Below, piece after piece: positions 1-8,842 of a DNA stretch of 64,000 bases. Origin of the DNA: a virus; IMG/VR virus record IMGVR_UViG_3300007512_001367, positions 53,807-117,806 of that record. One strand, given 5' to 3'. Every line of letters begins with the position of its first letter. Positions within the stretch are counted from its first letter, which is position 1. A program made the translations under genes and the position numbers. A model generated the notes under the pieces. That model searched no databases. It was given only the letters and a program-made list of their open reading frames with translations, and was not told where the DNA came from.

Positions 1-275
1 TAGATATTAGTTTTAGCAAATTGGAATATTTTTCTTGTTATAGCTCCCCTTAATATTGGATCAAACATAGGTTGTTCTCTTTTTATTTTTAAATCTCGTC
101 TAAACCAATCTAATGTTTTATCTAATCGATCAATTGTGTCTTGATTATTAGCATCAACAGCCAATTCCACATCTGTTAAAATTTGTATTTGTTCTTTTAA
201 AAACTTTTCCCAATCTGTACCTTTAAGTTTTTGTAGTTTTTCTTTTAACAGTTTTATTTCTTCTATGCTTAACAT
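1..275 (-). CDS. Hypothetical protein, 5' part only
   Basis: An open frame starts at ATG 275 (MLSIEEIKLLKEKL...) and runs off the left edge without a stop, giving about 91 residues. It is rich in Lys, Glu and Leu and probably helical; no family is recognised. The start lies 8 nt downstream of the DNA polymerase stop on the same strand, so it is the next gene in the polymerase operon. Confidence 0.6.
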   Translation of the reverse strand, partial: MLSIEEIKLLKEKLQKLKGTDWEKFLKEQIQILTDVELAVDANNQDTIDRLDKTLDWFRRDLKIKREQPMFDPILRGAITRKIFQFAKTNI

Positions 276-283
276 ACAGTTAT

Positions 284-2947
284 TTAGATTTCAAAAAGTT
301 TGTTGAATGTATTACTGGTTTCAGTGCTTTGTATATCCCAGTCTAATACACCAATTAAATTATCTAGTTTGCCATCTAGTATAGTTTGTTCCATTGCTTC
401 GTTATCAAATGGCAATTCTTGGAACCATTGTGGAATACGTAATTCATCTGTAGGGTATGCAACAGATGTATATCCTAATGGATTGTTTTTAAGTTTACAT
501 ACAATTACTTTTGCACCATCTGTAATTGGCAATGAGTATTTGTCATTATACATTTGTTTGCAATTATTCCAATTCATACTTGCTCGTATGTGTCCTGGCA
601 TATTTGCTTTGCCTTGTTTCTTTTCTAATTCAGTATACTTGGTTACGTTATTTGCTCGTTTAGGAGATCCTTTTTGCCAACCTGGTTTTGCTTTAAATTC
701 TGCTCTAAAATTTGTAATTGCTTCTAATACTTGCTCTTCAGTTTTACCTGTTAATACCATATACAGTATTTCACTTAAAAAATCTTGAACAAATACAGGA
801 GTATCTGATCTTTTTAAATCTAATCCCATAGCTTTCACTTTGCCCTCTCTACCTGCATTATCTACACGTTCACCTTCTCTATCATAATACAGTACTGCAT
901 ATCTTTTCTTTGTAATAAACAAACCTTTAATTGCTACAAGTTCTCTACCTGCTTTAATAATAGAGCCACGAGTATTTGGGCAATGAAATGCTTTAGTCAT
1001 ATAACCTGTAAATGTTGTATTCATTTCCTCTGCAATTTTATCATATAAAGCAATTACTGAATCTTTATTCCAAGTAATTTTGCCTGCGTCAATATCATTT
1101 TTTAAAGTTTTATGTGCAGTAAAATAAACTGAATCTGTATCTCCATATATTATAGATTGGCCAGAATGATCATATTTGCCCGCAACAATGTCATTTACTT
1201 TTGCCGCCATATGTTTTGTAATGCATCGACCTGTTAATGTTACTGATTGTCCAATTCTTATGTCAAAAAATCTACAACCTGGATTTAAAAGTGCTCCATA
1301 TAAACTGTTTAAATTAATTTTTTTAACAAGTTGTCTTTTATCCCAAAATGATCTTTCAATTTCGTTTTCACCACAAGCATCCATTTTACGTTGCATTTCT
1401 TGTCTTTCAGTATACCAACGTTTTAATAAGCCTGGAATAATTGCTTCAAACTCATATGTAAATATTGTACCATTAGCACTTAACATCCATTTGTTTTTGC
1501 CATCAAATATAATATCATATAATTGTGCCGCTGACATTCTTACAGATGTATCATCAGCCCAATCTACAATAAGTTCAGTACCTTTATCTTGTTTCATTAC
1601 TGCTTGATATTCCCAACTACCAAATTGTCCTTCCCAAGCCGCCGCAAATGATTTTTTTTGAAATTTAGCTCTGTTTATTTCTGCTGATGTTATTACAGGT
1701 CTTATTTGTCCCACAATAGTTTCAGGTCCCATATTCAATGCTCTAATAACTGAAGGATATAGTGAATTAATATCCATTGATCCTATCCAATTATGCATTC
1801 CTTTTTTTGGAGTTGCCACATAAGCACCTGCCGCCGTTTGTACTTCTTCTCCTTCTTTTCTATAACGTCTACCTTGAACAATCATGCCACGTCTATGTGC
1901 TTCATTAACTATTGCTTGTTCAGTTACTGCAACTGCACCCATTGTTGTTTGTAGCAACACAGTATTTTGGTGTGCAATTTCGTTGGCAAGTTCAATAAAT
2001 TTTAATTTTTTTTCTAGTTTAGCAAGTAGATTACAGTCTTGTCTGTTGTATTCTATAAACAACCCGAAGTCATTTTTATAAAGTGAATCTAATGATCCTT
2101 CGTAAACAGTTTTTTTCTCACCTAGTTCGTGTTCACCAATTGCATCTAATCTAAATGAATGTCTTTCCTCATATGTGTATTTTCTATATAATTCTAATAA
2201 GTCTAAGTGTACTCGTCCAACTAAATCATAACTTAATTGTTCTCTACCATATTTTTCAAATGTTCTTTTCTTGGGCTTCTCACCCCAAAAACATAAACGT
2301 CTTGTATCATCGGAACTTAATACTTTTTGTATTCTACCTACTGTGTATGGAATATCATATCCTTCAGAGTTCCAACCTGATATAACATCTGCTTCTTCAA
2401 CTAGTGTAAGAAATGCATCTAACATATCTTTTTCTTTTTGAAATAACATACAGTTAGAGAATCGTTCTGTTTGCATTTTAGCATCTTGTGTAGATAGTGT
2501 TTTAGGTACTAGTGCAAAAGTAACTAACTGATCCGTCCAGCTCATATAACAACTAATGGCAGTAATGGGCATAAACGGATCGTCAGTTGTGGCATAACCC
2601 TTTTCAGGATCAAAATCCACCTCGATATCAAAAAACATAGTGTTCAGTTTAGGAGTTTCCTTGCCTAGATAATTTTCTTCCAAACATCTAAACACTGGAT
2701 TGATATCTTGTTCATAAAGAGTTTTATTGGATCTTATCCGTTGCTCTTTAATGAATTCTTTTGAAGTTCTACATTGTACTTTTTGTAATGATAGTCCAGT
2801 CATAGATCTATGCTTACCTCTAGAGTCTGGATAATAGAATACATATCTAGCATCATAGTCTACAAAAATTCTTTTACCTTTAGAGTTTCTTTCAACTACA
2901 TATACTTTGTCTTCATCTTTTTTATATAAAGCGTCTATGTAACTCAT
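284..2947 (-). CDS. 43: Family-B DNA polymerase, T4 gp43-like
   Basis: Replicative DNA polymerase with proofreading, 887 aa (T4 gp43 is 898). Exonuclease motifs are visible: FFDIE with acidic residues at 107-109, GWNSEGYDIP near 191-200, and YNRQDC at 300-305. Polymerase motif A is DINSLYPSVI from 392, motif B is KKINLNSLYG at 542-551, and motif C is YGDTDS at 601-606. The C-terminus ends in FNKLFEI, like the clamp-binding tail of gp43 (inference). All catalytic residues are present, so it should be active. The ATG overlaps the stop of the upstream small membrane protein by 4 nt (ATGA), indicating translational coupling. Confidence 0.97.
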   Translation of the reverse strand: MSYIDALYKKDEDKVYVVERNSKGKRIFVDYDARYVFYYPDSRGKHRSMTGLSLQKVQCRTSKEFIKEQRIRSNKTLYEQDINPVFRCLEENYLGKETPKLNTMFFDIEVDFDPEKGYATTDDPFMPITAISCYMSWTDQLVTFALVPKTLSTQDAKMQTERFSNCMLFQKEKDMLDAFLTLVEEADVISGWNSEGYDIPYTVGRIQKVLSSDDTRRLCFWGEKPKKRTFEKYGREQLSYDLVGRVHLDLLELYRKYTYEERHSFRLDAIGEHELGEKKTVYEGSLDSLYKNDFGLFIEYNRQDCNLLAKLEKKLKFIELANEIAHQNTVLLQTTMGAVAVTEQAIVNEAHRRGMIVQGRRYRKEGEEVQTAAGAYVATPKKGMHNWIGSMDINSLYPSVIRALNMGPETIVGQIRPVITSAEINRAKFQKKSFAAAWEGQFGSWEYQAVMKQDKGTELIVDWADDTSVRMSAAQLYDIIFDGKNKWMLSANGTIFTYEFEAIIPGLLKRWYTERQEMQRKMDACGENEIERSFWDKRQLVKKINLNSLYGALLNPGCRFFDIRIGQSVTLTGRCITKHMAAKVNDIVAGKYDHSGQSIIYGDTDSVYFTAHKTLKNDIDAGKITWNKDSVIALYDKIAEEMNTTFTGYMTKAFHCPNTRGSIIKAGRELVAIKGLFITKKRYAVLYYDREGERVDNAGREGKVKAMGLDLKRSDTPVFVQDFLSEILYMVLTGKTEEQVLEAITNFRAEFKAKPGWQKGSPKRANNVTKYTELEKKQGKANMPGHIRASMNWNNCKQMYNDKYSLPITDGAKVIVCKLKNNPLGYTSVAYPTDELRIPQWFQELPFDNEAMEQTILDGKLDNLIGVLDWDIQSTETSNTFNKLFEI

Positions 2948-3225
2948 AGTAAAAATACTCTATAATTTCCTATTATATTCATTAATGTAAACCATCCGGA
3001 TAAAGTTACAATCCAAATGCTTCTTCTTCTCCAACTAGCATAACACAAAGTACTAGAGCCTAGCAAGTACAATGGAAATACATAATGCATTGTTGGGTGT
3101 GGTGAGGTAAATGTTAAAATACAGGAACCCATAATTGTTACAATTACAGATAACAGCTCATTCCAAAAAGCAACTTGGTCCGTTTTATAACTGTTTACCC
3201 AAAATTCTTTGAGTAAACGATACAC
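2944..3225 (-). CDS. Small membrane protein
   Basis: This 93-residue protein has two or three hydrophobic segments (about residues 22-40, 47-60 and 69-90) separated by a WRRRS basic turn. No family is recognised. It is coupled at both ends: the start overlaps the DsbA-like gene at 3225 by one base and the stop overlaps the polymerase start by 4 nt. Co-expression with replication genes suggests an early membrane function, but none can be named. Confidence 0.65.
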   Translation of the reverse strand: MYRLLKEFWVNSYKTDQVAFWNELLSVIVTIMGSCILTFTSPHPTMHYVFPLYLLGSSTLCYASWRRRSIWIVTLSGWFTLMNIIGNYRVFLL

Positions 3226-3482
3226 TATATCTTACCTGCCGCCGTTAATATGGAATCTAAAGTGTCCATATCATCTGACAAGTTCTGATAATTTCCTTTA
3301 TGAGCAATTGAAATCGCTTTGTTAATCAATGCGGGTTTTAATTCTAGTTCCTCTGCTATTGATTTAACTGTATCTCTTAATCCTGATTTAAGATCGTCTA
3401 CTTCTCCTAGGACTTGTGATCCTTGAGAAATGATTTGGATTAGCTTTTGTTTTTCGCCGTCGTTAAAGTTTCTTACTGCCAT
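3225..3482 (-). CDS. dsbA: DsbA-like double-stranded DNA-binding protein
   Basis: An 85-aa acidic helical protein, close to T4 DsbA (89 aa), which binds DNA at late promoters. The second half (AEELELKPALINKAISIAHKG, then an acidic stretch and LDSILTA) follows the layout of T4 DsbA, in which a helix pair is followed by a YHK-type turn and an acidic tail. The assignment rests on this remembered pattern and on location beside gp43, so it is moderate. AGGA lies just upstream of the ATG. A sigma70-type promoter precedes it and would drive dsbA, the membrane protein and the polymerase. Confidence 0.6.
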   Translation of the reverse strand: MAVRNFNDGEKQKLIQIISQGSQVLGEVDDLKSGLRDTVKSIAEELELKPALINKAISIAHKGNYQNLSDDMDTLDSILTAAGKI

Positions 3483-3505
3483 ATATTTCCTTTGTTGTTA
3501 ATAGT

Positions 3506-3534
3506 AGTATATAACAGTTTTAAGAGTAGAGCAA
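3506..3534 (-). promoter_or_regulatory. Sigma70-type promoter before the polymerase operon
   Basis: The minus strand reads TTGCTC (3534-3529), a 17-nt spacer, then TATACT (3511-3506). The predicted start near 3499 gives a short leader with a Shine-Dalgarno AGGA before ATG 3482. This is a host-polymerase-type promoter, consistent with early or middle expression of replication genes. Confidence 0.55.
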
Positions 3535-3544
3535 ATGGTTTTTT

Positions 3545-3790
3545 TTAGATTAAACCAGATAATTTTTTGATACGTGCTAATTCAGGATTTACTTCAGTAA
3601 TGTCGTTATCCTTCATTATTTGATTTGGAGAATTTATAAAATCTTCAGCCTTTGCTAATCCTCTAGAACCTGCTGATTGTGGATGTGCTGTTTGTTCACC
3701 TGTAGCAATATGTCCTCTTTGACGCATTTTGGTAACATCATCGAGATATTGTTTATAGTTGTAAGGTAAATGTTGTTCTAGTTCAGACAT
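3545..3790 (-). CDS. Conserved hypothetical, small
   Basis: An 81-aa polar protein starting MSELEQHLPYNYKQYLDDV and containing a Ser/Gly/Ala linker (QSAGSRGLAKAEDF). No domain is recognised. It has its own late-type -10 box 6 nt before the ATG and no Shine-Dalgarno site. That suggests late expression, and so possibly a virion or assembly role (inference). Confidence 0.6.
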   Translation of the reverse strand: MSELEQHLPYNYKQYLDDVTKMRQRGHIATGEQTAHPQSAGSRGLAKAEDFINSPNQIMKDNDITEVNPELARIKKLSGLI

Positions 3791-3796
3791 ACTAGG

Positions 3797-3804
3797 TATT
3801 TATT
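3797..3804 (-). promoter_or_regulatory. T4-late-type promoter box, 6 nt before ATG
   Basis: The minus strand reads AATAAATA, one change from the T4 late -10 box TATAAATA, with exactly 6 nt to ATG 3790. Transcription would start at or next to the start codon. Confidence 0.55.
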
Positions 3805-3809
3805 GGAAA

Positions 3810-4643
3810 TTATTTTTTCGTAGATTCAGTTTTTGGAGCCTTTGGTGCAGGATCCAAGTCGTTTGTAAATTTGTCTTTTGTTGGAATTTCTACTTCTGGT
3901 TGAACAGCATCCATTTCCACAGCTGGTTCTTCGATTGCTGGTTCTTCGATTGCTGGTTCTTCGATTGCTGGTTCTTCGATTGCTGGTTCTTCTGCTTTAG
4001 GTTCTTTTTCTTGTACAACTTCTGCGTTAGCTTCTGCTTCTTTTGCCTCTGCATCAGCAATAACTTCTTTTGTTTCTGGTGTTTTAATTAAGAAGTTTTT
4101 TTCTTGTAACTCTACTTCATTCATTGAAAACTTATTGTAAAGTTCTGCTAATTCAGTTCCTTCGGCTTTTTTTACGTACTCAGTTATTTCTGAAACAAAT
4201 CTTTCTCTAAATGTTTTATCATCTAAAGTTGCATCTTCTTTTTCTTGTGCTTTTAATTCTGCCAATTGTGATTCAAGCTCTGTAATTTTGTCTAATCTTT
4301 TAGTTTCTTCTGTTACTGCTTTTTTAATACCTGCTGATATTGAATCATCAGCATCGGATTCTTTTATTGCTTTAGTAATACTAGATGTTGGTTCTGGTTT
4401 GGTAATTTCCTCAACTAATTTTTTTGCTTTTTTAGAAACTTTTACTGGATCAACGTATTCTTTAATTCCAGCTAATTTGGCAATATCTGCTAGGCTAACA
4501 TCTTTTTCATCTAATAGTCTTGGTTCAGCACTAGCGGATTCCAACAAAGATTTTCGTTCTTGTTCAGGAGTCATATTGCTCATTGCGTTCAAACGAGCAA
4601 CCAAGTCTGCAAAATTATCTGTGTAAGGTTTTTTACGTGCCAT
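3810..4643 (-). CDS. Acidic repeat-containing protein, likely late
   Basis: 277 aa. Residues 1-60 look globular (DNFADLVARLNAMSNMTPEQE...), the middle is Lys/Glu-rich and probably coiled coil, and the C-terminal part carries a perfect five-residue repeat (EEPAI, about five copies) followed by a Pro/Lys tail. No family is recognised. A perfect TATAAATA box sits 6 nt before the ATG, so it should be a late gene. Such acidic, low-complexity proteins occur among phage head-core and accessory proteins, but that role is only a guess. Confidence 0.65.
   Translation of the reverse strand: MARKKPYTDNFADLVARLNAMSNMTPEQERKSLLESASAEPRLLDEKDVSLADIAKLAGIKEYVDPVKVSKKAKKLVEEITKPEPTSSITKAIKESDADDSISAGIKKAVTEETKRLDKITELESQLAELKAQEKEDATLDDKTFRERFVSEITEYVKKAEGTELAELYNKFSMNEVELQEKNFLIKTPETKEVIADAEAKEAEANAEVVQEKEPKAEEPAIEEPAIEEPAIEEPAIEEPAVEMDAVQPEVEIPTKDKFTNDLDPAPKAPKTESTKK
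3922..3993. repeat. 15-bp tandem repeat, about five copies
   Basis: A 15-bp unit (gctggttcttcgatt on the plus strand) repeats in direct tandem from 3922 and encodes the EEPAI peptide repeat of the minus-strand gene. Copy number is likely to vary between relatives by slippage. There are no spacers, so it is not CRISPR. Confidence 0.85.
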
Positions 4644-4649
4644 ATTGAA

Positions 4650-4657
4650 TATTTATA
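4650..4657 (-). promoter_or_regulatory. Perfect T4-late promoter box
   Basis: The minus strand reads TATAAATA, the exact T4 late -10 consensus, with 6 nt to ATG 4643. There is no Shine-Dalgarno site between box and start, so the transcript should be leaderless or nearly so. Confidence 0.65.
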
Positions 4658-4669
4658 ATAGATTCGTGA

Positions 4670-6613
4670 TTATTTAAGACGTTGTTTTAACATTTCGGCA
4701 AGTTTTGACTCGTATGAAGTCTCAGCCCTTAATGCCGATTTTTTCCATCCTTTCGCAAGATACTCGTTGTGCTTTCTTTTTGGTATCATTATTGTTTTGC
4801 CATCTTTATGAACATATATTTTAGGTTCTGTTTGACCTAATCTTTTTAAATCAACTGGTTGTAAACCATCTTGATTTTGTTCGGTTGTTTTGTATACATT
4901 TTTAATTTTATCAATTAAAGGTGGCCAATTTTCTGAAATAACTTTAGCCTGAACTTCTGCCATGCCATAATTTTTTTTAAGTACAGCCTGGGCCATTTCT
5001 AATCCGTGCATTAAAGAAGCTTCAGCTTTACCTAATAAAGTTGCTTCTGTATCTTCATTTTGCTCTGCCTCTGTTGCAACAGGTTCGCCTTTCATTCTTA
5101 CGTTTGTTATACCTAATTTTTCTAATTTCTCTGGCATTTTAGTTACAACAAATTTACCACTAGTGTCTTGGTCATCAAATTCGTATCCTACTATACTCAT
5201 TAAATCTCTAATTGCAAAATTATGATCCGATGATCCAAACCCTTCTCCGTCTGGCCAATCACTATATCTTTGTTCTAATTCTCGAGCCGCATCTTGCCAT
5301 TCATCTTTTAAATGATACCATTCTTCTGCTGATATCCATTTATTAAAAACTGCTCTTTGTAATATACCTTTTCCATCAAATGGTGCGTCTTCTTGTACTG
5401 CTGATTCTTCTGTCTGGTCAGGATCTGGTAACCTTGAAGTTTTTGCAAACTGTCCTGCCTTTTTGGCCTGTTCCACTTTGTCATAGAAGAAATCTATTAA
5501 TTTAGGATTGTTATCTGCCGCTGACATGAGCATACTAATAAGGTCTTCGTCTACATGAAACAGTTGATTGTAGTAGTCTGACAAGTATACATCATCCTCC
5601 CTACCCCATTTTTTTAATTTTTCTGCCTTTTTTTGATCATTGTTGATATGACTATAATCGATTATCAGTTCCATCAGTTTAGGTCCATATCGTTTCATCA
5701 TCTTGTCAAAAAACGCAACATCCTTATCAGAACTGTGTTTGATAGTAGAGATAGTTCTTTCTTTGTCATCTAATTCTTTTACTGATTCATCACTTCCTGG
5801 ACTTGTAATAGGTGTTCCGTTATCTTTTCTATATGCTGGTTTTAACTTTTTACCAACAAATGCTTTTTGACCAGCTGGTATTTTTTCAACTGAACCACCT
5901 TTAGCAAGATATTGTTTCATCAACGCATCACGTTGTGCTTTTTTTTCTGGGGTATCGTATTCTTGCATAGCTTTTTCTAATTTGTTTTGTAAAAAATCAG
6001 TGTATTCTGGTTTCTTTCCTATAAAGCCTTCATCAACTTCTTTGTCTAATATTTTGTCATCTAAGTCTTGATGTACAGTTGGATCTATAAATTCTAAATC
6101 TCCTGCAGTCACATCTGTTTCGCCTTGACCCTCACCGTAAGATATTGTGTAAATGCCTTCATCGTCATCTGTATAGTCAACTATTCTTACAAGTTTACCT
6201 GTAGATTTTTCATGAGCATAGTCACCAATATTACCCGGCATATTATTTGGAATCATGTCTTCTCTAAACTTGTCATCTAACCATTCATCAAAATCTTCTG
6301 AATTCATAAAGTCTTGCCAAGTTTTAAATCTTGATTGTATTTCTTTACTTGATGCCCACATACCTCTAGCCGCATCTGCTCTTTCGGCACCTACATCAGG
6401 TTGTGATTCTCTTTTTATATTTTTTTCTGCCCAGTTTCTTAGTTCCATTCTTCTTCTTCGTATTTCTGCCATAAGTTTTTCATCACGTCTATTCACAGGA
6501 TCTAATTCCATGTCTTGGAGATGTTTCATCAGTTCTCTATAATGTGCCTCATCTTTTGGAATAACTACGTTTCGATATTCTTTTATAGGTTTGTTAATTT
6601 CTTTTAATCTCAT
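4670..6613 (-). CDS. Large hypothetical with capsid-targeting-like N-terminus
   Basis: 647 aa, hydrophilic, no recognised enzyme fold. The N-terminus MRLKEINKPIKEY matches the layout of the neighbouring M-R/K-x-x-E leaders, with a possible prohead-protease site after I-K-E. Residues near 225-250 carry LAKGGSVEKIP, a motif also present in the 56-aa gene at 10021. The mid-part is helical with several acidic DD/DE runs, and the C-terminus resembles a basic helix. The start overlaps the stop of the 135-aa gene (6613) by one base. It could be an internal head protein or a precursor of several; not certain. Confidence 0.6.
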   Translation of the reverse strand: MRLKEINKPIKEYRNVVIPKDEAHYRELMKHLQDMELDPVNRRDEKLMAEIRRRRMELRNWAEKNIKRESQPDVGAERADAARGMWASSKEIQSRFKTWQDFMNSEDFDEWLDDKFREDMIPNNMPGNIGDYAHEKSTGKLVRIVDYTDDDEGIYTISYGEGQGETDVTAGDLEFIDPTVHQDLDDKILDKEVDEGFIGKKPEYTDFLQNKLEKAMQEYDTPEKKAQRDALMKQYLAKGGSVEKIPAGQKAFVGKKLKPAYRKDNGTPITSPGSDESVKELDDKERTISTIKHSSDKDVAFFDKMMKRYGPKLMELIIDYSHINNDQKKAEKLKKWGREDDVYLSDYYNQLFHVDEDLISMLMSAADNNPKLIDFFYDKVEQAKKAGQFAKTSRLPDPDQTEESAVQEDAPFDGKGILQRAVFNKWISAEEWYHLKDEWQDAARELEQRYSDWPDGEGFGSSDHNFAIRDLMSIVGYEFDDQDTSGKFVVTKMPEKLEKLGITNVRMKGEPVATEAEQNEDTEATLLGKAEASLMHGLEMAQAVLKKNYGMAEVQAKVISENWPPLIDKIKNVYKTTEQNQDGLQPVDLKRLGQTEPKIYVHKDGKTIMIPKRKHNEYLAKGWKKSALRAETSYESKLAEMLKQRLK

Positions 6614-7020
6614 TATGCAAATGCCACGTGTGTTAAATCTGGGTGTGCTTGTTTAATTCTTCTTGCTTCTTTATTAAATGTCATAACCATTTTGTTTATC
6701 CAACCCTCAGGTCTGCCACCACTTATCATAGTTGCTCCGCCTCCGGATTTATCAACTGTTGTTGGAACATCTGCTGATGGTTTGTCAAGATTTTTCTTTA
6801 ACCATGCAGTAGATATGTTTATAAATTTGTCTACTTCAATTGGACCTGCGTCCTCAAAATTTGAATCTAATCCTAATGCGTCTAGAATTTCCCTTACACT
6901 ATGATTACTTAAATGTCCAGTTTGCGTTTCAAAACCATCTGGAAATTCCCATGTTCTTGTAGGAGCATTATATTTGTATCCTAAAAAATCTGCACCTTCT
7001 GTAAATTCTTGTGCTCTCAT
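6613..7020 (-). CDS. Hypothetical with capsid-targeting-like leader
   Basis: 135 aa starting MRAQEFTEGADFLG. The first eight residues fit a T4-type capsid-targeting peptide with a cut after F-T-E. The rest contains a Gly-rich loop (DKSGGGATMISGGRPEGW) and a basic C-terminal helix. No family is recognised. One-base overlaps at both ends place it in a translationally coupled run with the 93-aa and 647-aa genes. Confidence 0.6.
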   Translation of the reverse strand: MRAQEFTEGADFLGYKYNAPTRTWEFPDGFETQTGHLSNHSVREILDALGLDSNFEDAGPIEVDKFINISTAWLKKNLDKPSADVPTTVDKSGGGATMISGGRPEGWINKMVMTFNKEARRIKQAHPDLTHVAFA

Positions 7021-7301
7021 TATGGGTAACTCCTCTTAACCAATGGTCCACCAAACAAGCTAACATCTTTTCCTAGTTTGCCTGTTTGTGCACCTTTGGC
7101 TGAACCGTCTGGATTTTTGGGTTGTACTATTTTAGGTAGTCTTGGTGCTTTAGTACCTGAACGTCCTGGTGTACCTGTATATGCTTTATTGCCACGGTCT
7201 TTACCTATAGCTATATGTGGACTTACAACTGCCGCTATATTGCCAGCCGAAGTGGCGCCCGCAGTTGCATATTCACGCATTATGACTTCGTTTATTTTCA
7301 T
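7020..7301 (-). CDS. Small basic protein with capsid-targeting-like leader
   Basis: 93 aa. It begins MKINEVIMREYATAGA, a leader of the same design as its neighbours with M-R-E as possible cleavage site, followed by a Gly/Pro/Lys-rich, probably disordered basic body. Small basic proteins with such leaders are typical of T4 internal head proteins. A late-type box lies 6 nt before the ATG, inside the 3' end of the upstream gene. Confidence 0.6.
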   Translation of the reverse strand: MKINEVIMREYATAGATSAGNIAAVVSPHIAIGKDRGNKAYTGTPGRSGTKAPRLPKIVQPKNPDGSAKGAQTGKLGKDVSLFGGPLVKRSYP

Positions 7302-7959
7302 TATATATATTTATGTATGGAGTGATGCCTAATAGACTAGCAATAGAAAAATAACCTATTAAACGTTTTGTAGCTGGAGGCACAAAAATAAGCAAATTGT
7401 GTTTTTTAATTACTTTCATTATAATTTGGCAAGATTCTCCAATCCATTTATTATAGTAATTTTCAAATACTTTATCATGTAGTTTGCTTTTAATATAAGG
7501 GTATCTACAACCGGGCCAATAAATTTGCCATTTATGTGACTTTTGTAATTTATGTGATTTTTCCCTATCAGGTAGAGGAAATATTTTTGAATCGGTTTGC
7601 CAATTAATTTGATGCCACGTTTCTTCTCCCATAATTCTACGCCATTTTAATTTTAATCTATTTTTAATTAATTTCATTTTGTTTACATTAAACAGAGCTT
7701 TAGGTAGTAATACAACATTATGTATTTTTATTTTGGCCCATTTTGTCATGAAGCCATTTGAGTAGTTGTTATCATCGTTATAAATTTTAAAAGTTAAGTC
7801 GTTACCAATTGCATTTTCGTCTAATTCAATATATCTTAGATGTACTTTTTTGTTTTGTAATTCAAAGTCATCTAACATACAATTATTTGAAAATATTTGG
7901 ACATTACAAGTTTTTTTATAAGGTTTATATTTAAAACTAACGCATAAAATATATCGCAT
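7273..7959 (-). CDS. Hypothetical protein
   Basis: 228 aa, rich in aromatic and basic residues. The first half looks beta-rich (KKVHLRYIELDENAIG, then NDDNNYSNGF and KIKIHNVVLLPKALF) and the second half basic with several Trp. No domain is recognised. The N-terminal beta layout resembles small beta-sandwich proteins in tail or glycan-related positions of marine phages, a weak impression only. The stop overlaps the next gene by 29 nt. Confidence 0.55.
   Translation of the reverse strand: MRYILCVSFKYKPYKKTCNVQIFSNNCMLDDFELQNKKVHLRYIELDENAIGNDLTFKIYNDDNNYSNGFMTKWAKIKIHNVVLLPKALFNVNKMKLIKNRLKLKWRRIMGEETWHQINWQTDSKIFPLPDREKSHKLQKSHKWQIYWPGCRYPYIKSKLHDKVFENYYNKWIGESCQIIMKVIKKHNLLIFVPPATKRLIGYFSIASLLGITPYINIYNENKRSHNA
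7308..7315 (-). promoter_or_regulatory. Late-type promoter box, 6 nt before ATG 7301
   Basis: The minus strand reads CATAAATA, then 6 nt (TATATA), then ATG. It lies inside the end of the 228-aa gene and would drive the 93-, 135- and 647-aa genes. Confidence 0.55.
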
Positions 7960-7976
7960 ATGTGTAATTATTTGGA

Positions 7977-8225
7977 TTATCTAAGGTGTAATTTTTTTAA
8001 TTGTCGTTGTGTTTCGCCCGGTTTAACATCTTTTGTAGTGTTTTGTTTTGTAATAGTACCGACGCCCATGGCATCTTCTTTTTCAACTTCGTTTGCTTTG
8101 TTGTTGTATTTGTTTTTAAAATCAAATCTATTATTTGGACCAGTACCTTTTTTGCGTATTAAACCCATAGGTTTAATTGACTGAGGCATTATTACCCATT
8201 CACCCATGATTTCATTTATTTTCAT
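7977..8225 (-). CDS. Small basic protein with capsid-targeting-like leader
   Basis: 82 aa beginning MKINEIMGEWV, with a likely processing motif M-G-E, followed by a Lys/Asn-rich, probably unstructured body. It closely matches the leader of the 93-aa protein at 7020. A Shine-Dalgarno GAGGAG precedes the ATG, and the start overlaps the thioredoxin-like gene stop by 4 nt. A candidate internal head protein (inference). Confidence 0.6.
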   Translation of the reverse strand: MKINEIMGEWVIMPQSIKPMGLIRKKGTGPNNRFDFKNKYNNKANEVEKEDAMGVGTITKQNTTKDVKPGETQRQLKKLHLR

Positions 8226-8593
8226 TGTTTCTCCTCAAAGTAGTCTTTAGGAAATAATTCTGTAAGTCTACTGTAAAATCTTCCTTTACTTTGATATCCT
8301 ACAATTCTACCTAATTCTTTTCTACCATTCCATATTATAAACGTAGGTGTTCCTCTAATTTTTTTAATTCTATTTTCAGCATATGCTTGTTTAAACCACT
8401 CGGGTTGTGCATATACACTAATAATTATCAATGGTAGCTTTTTAGCTATATCAGAATCATTGTAGTCTACTGCAACTTCGTTAATAAATCTTTCACAAAT
8501 ATGACAAGCAGGATTATGTGCCATTAATAATTCTAATGCGTATACTGGAAACGCAAATAATATAAAAAATAAAGTTAGTAACAGTTTTTTCAT
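8222..8593 (-). CDS. Exported thioredoxin-like protein
   Basis: 123 aa. An N-terminal signal peptide (MKKLLLTLFFILFAFPVYA) is followed by a thioredoxin-like fold: NPACHICERF provides a CxxC-type motif (CHIC, about residues 31-34), and RGTPTFIIWNG contains the conserved cis-proline before a strand. It should act in the periplasm as a disulfide oxidoreductase. It lies between two small membrane or leader-bearing genes and is coupled to both. Confidence 0.75.
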   Translation of the reverse strand: MKKLLLTLFFILFAFPVYALELLMAHNPACHICERFINEVAVDYNDSDIAKKLPLIIISVYAQPEWFKQAYAENRIKKIRGTPTFIIWNGRKELGRIVGYQSKGRFYSRLTELFPKDYFEEKQ

Positions 8594-8842
8594 CTACCAT
8601 CTCCATGGCAACATACTAAGGCCTATAAAATTTAATAACATCTCTATTACAACAACAAATACTAAACCACCACCTATTTGCCATGCCCACCATTTCCATC
8701 CTGTAAGGCTACGCGACCATTGTGCAAGTTTACTGTTATGTGCTTTATCATATGCACCTGTTTTATTGCCTATTTTATTTGCCCAGTAATTAGGATCTAC
8801 TATATTCTTTAACATTATTAATGGCCATAATAGTTTTTTCAT
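8594..8842 (-). CDS. Small membrane protein
   Basis: 82 aa with a weak hydrophobic start and one clear membrane segment (about residues 52-75), plus a Trp-rich stretch (GWKWWAWQIGGG). No family is recognised. AGGA lies upstream of the ATG. It sits immediately before the exported thioredoxin-like gene, with no gap between them, so the two may work together at the inner membrane (inference). Confidence 0.6.
   Translation of the reverse strand: MKKLLWPLIMLKNIVDPNYWANKIGNKTGAYDKAHNSKLAQWSRSLTGWKWWAWQIGGGLVFVVVIEMLLNFIGLSMLPWRW

Noticed and set aside
3922-3993. CRISPR-like repeat
   Set aside because: The 15-bp units abut directly without spacers and encode a peptide repeat in a real gene.
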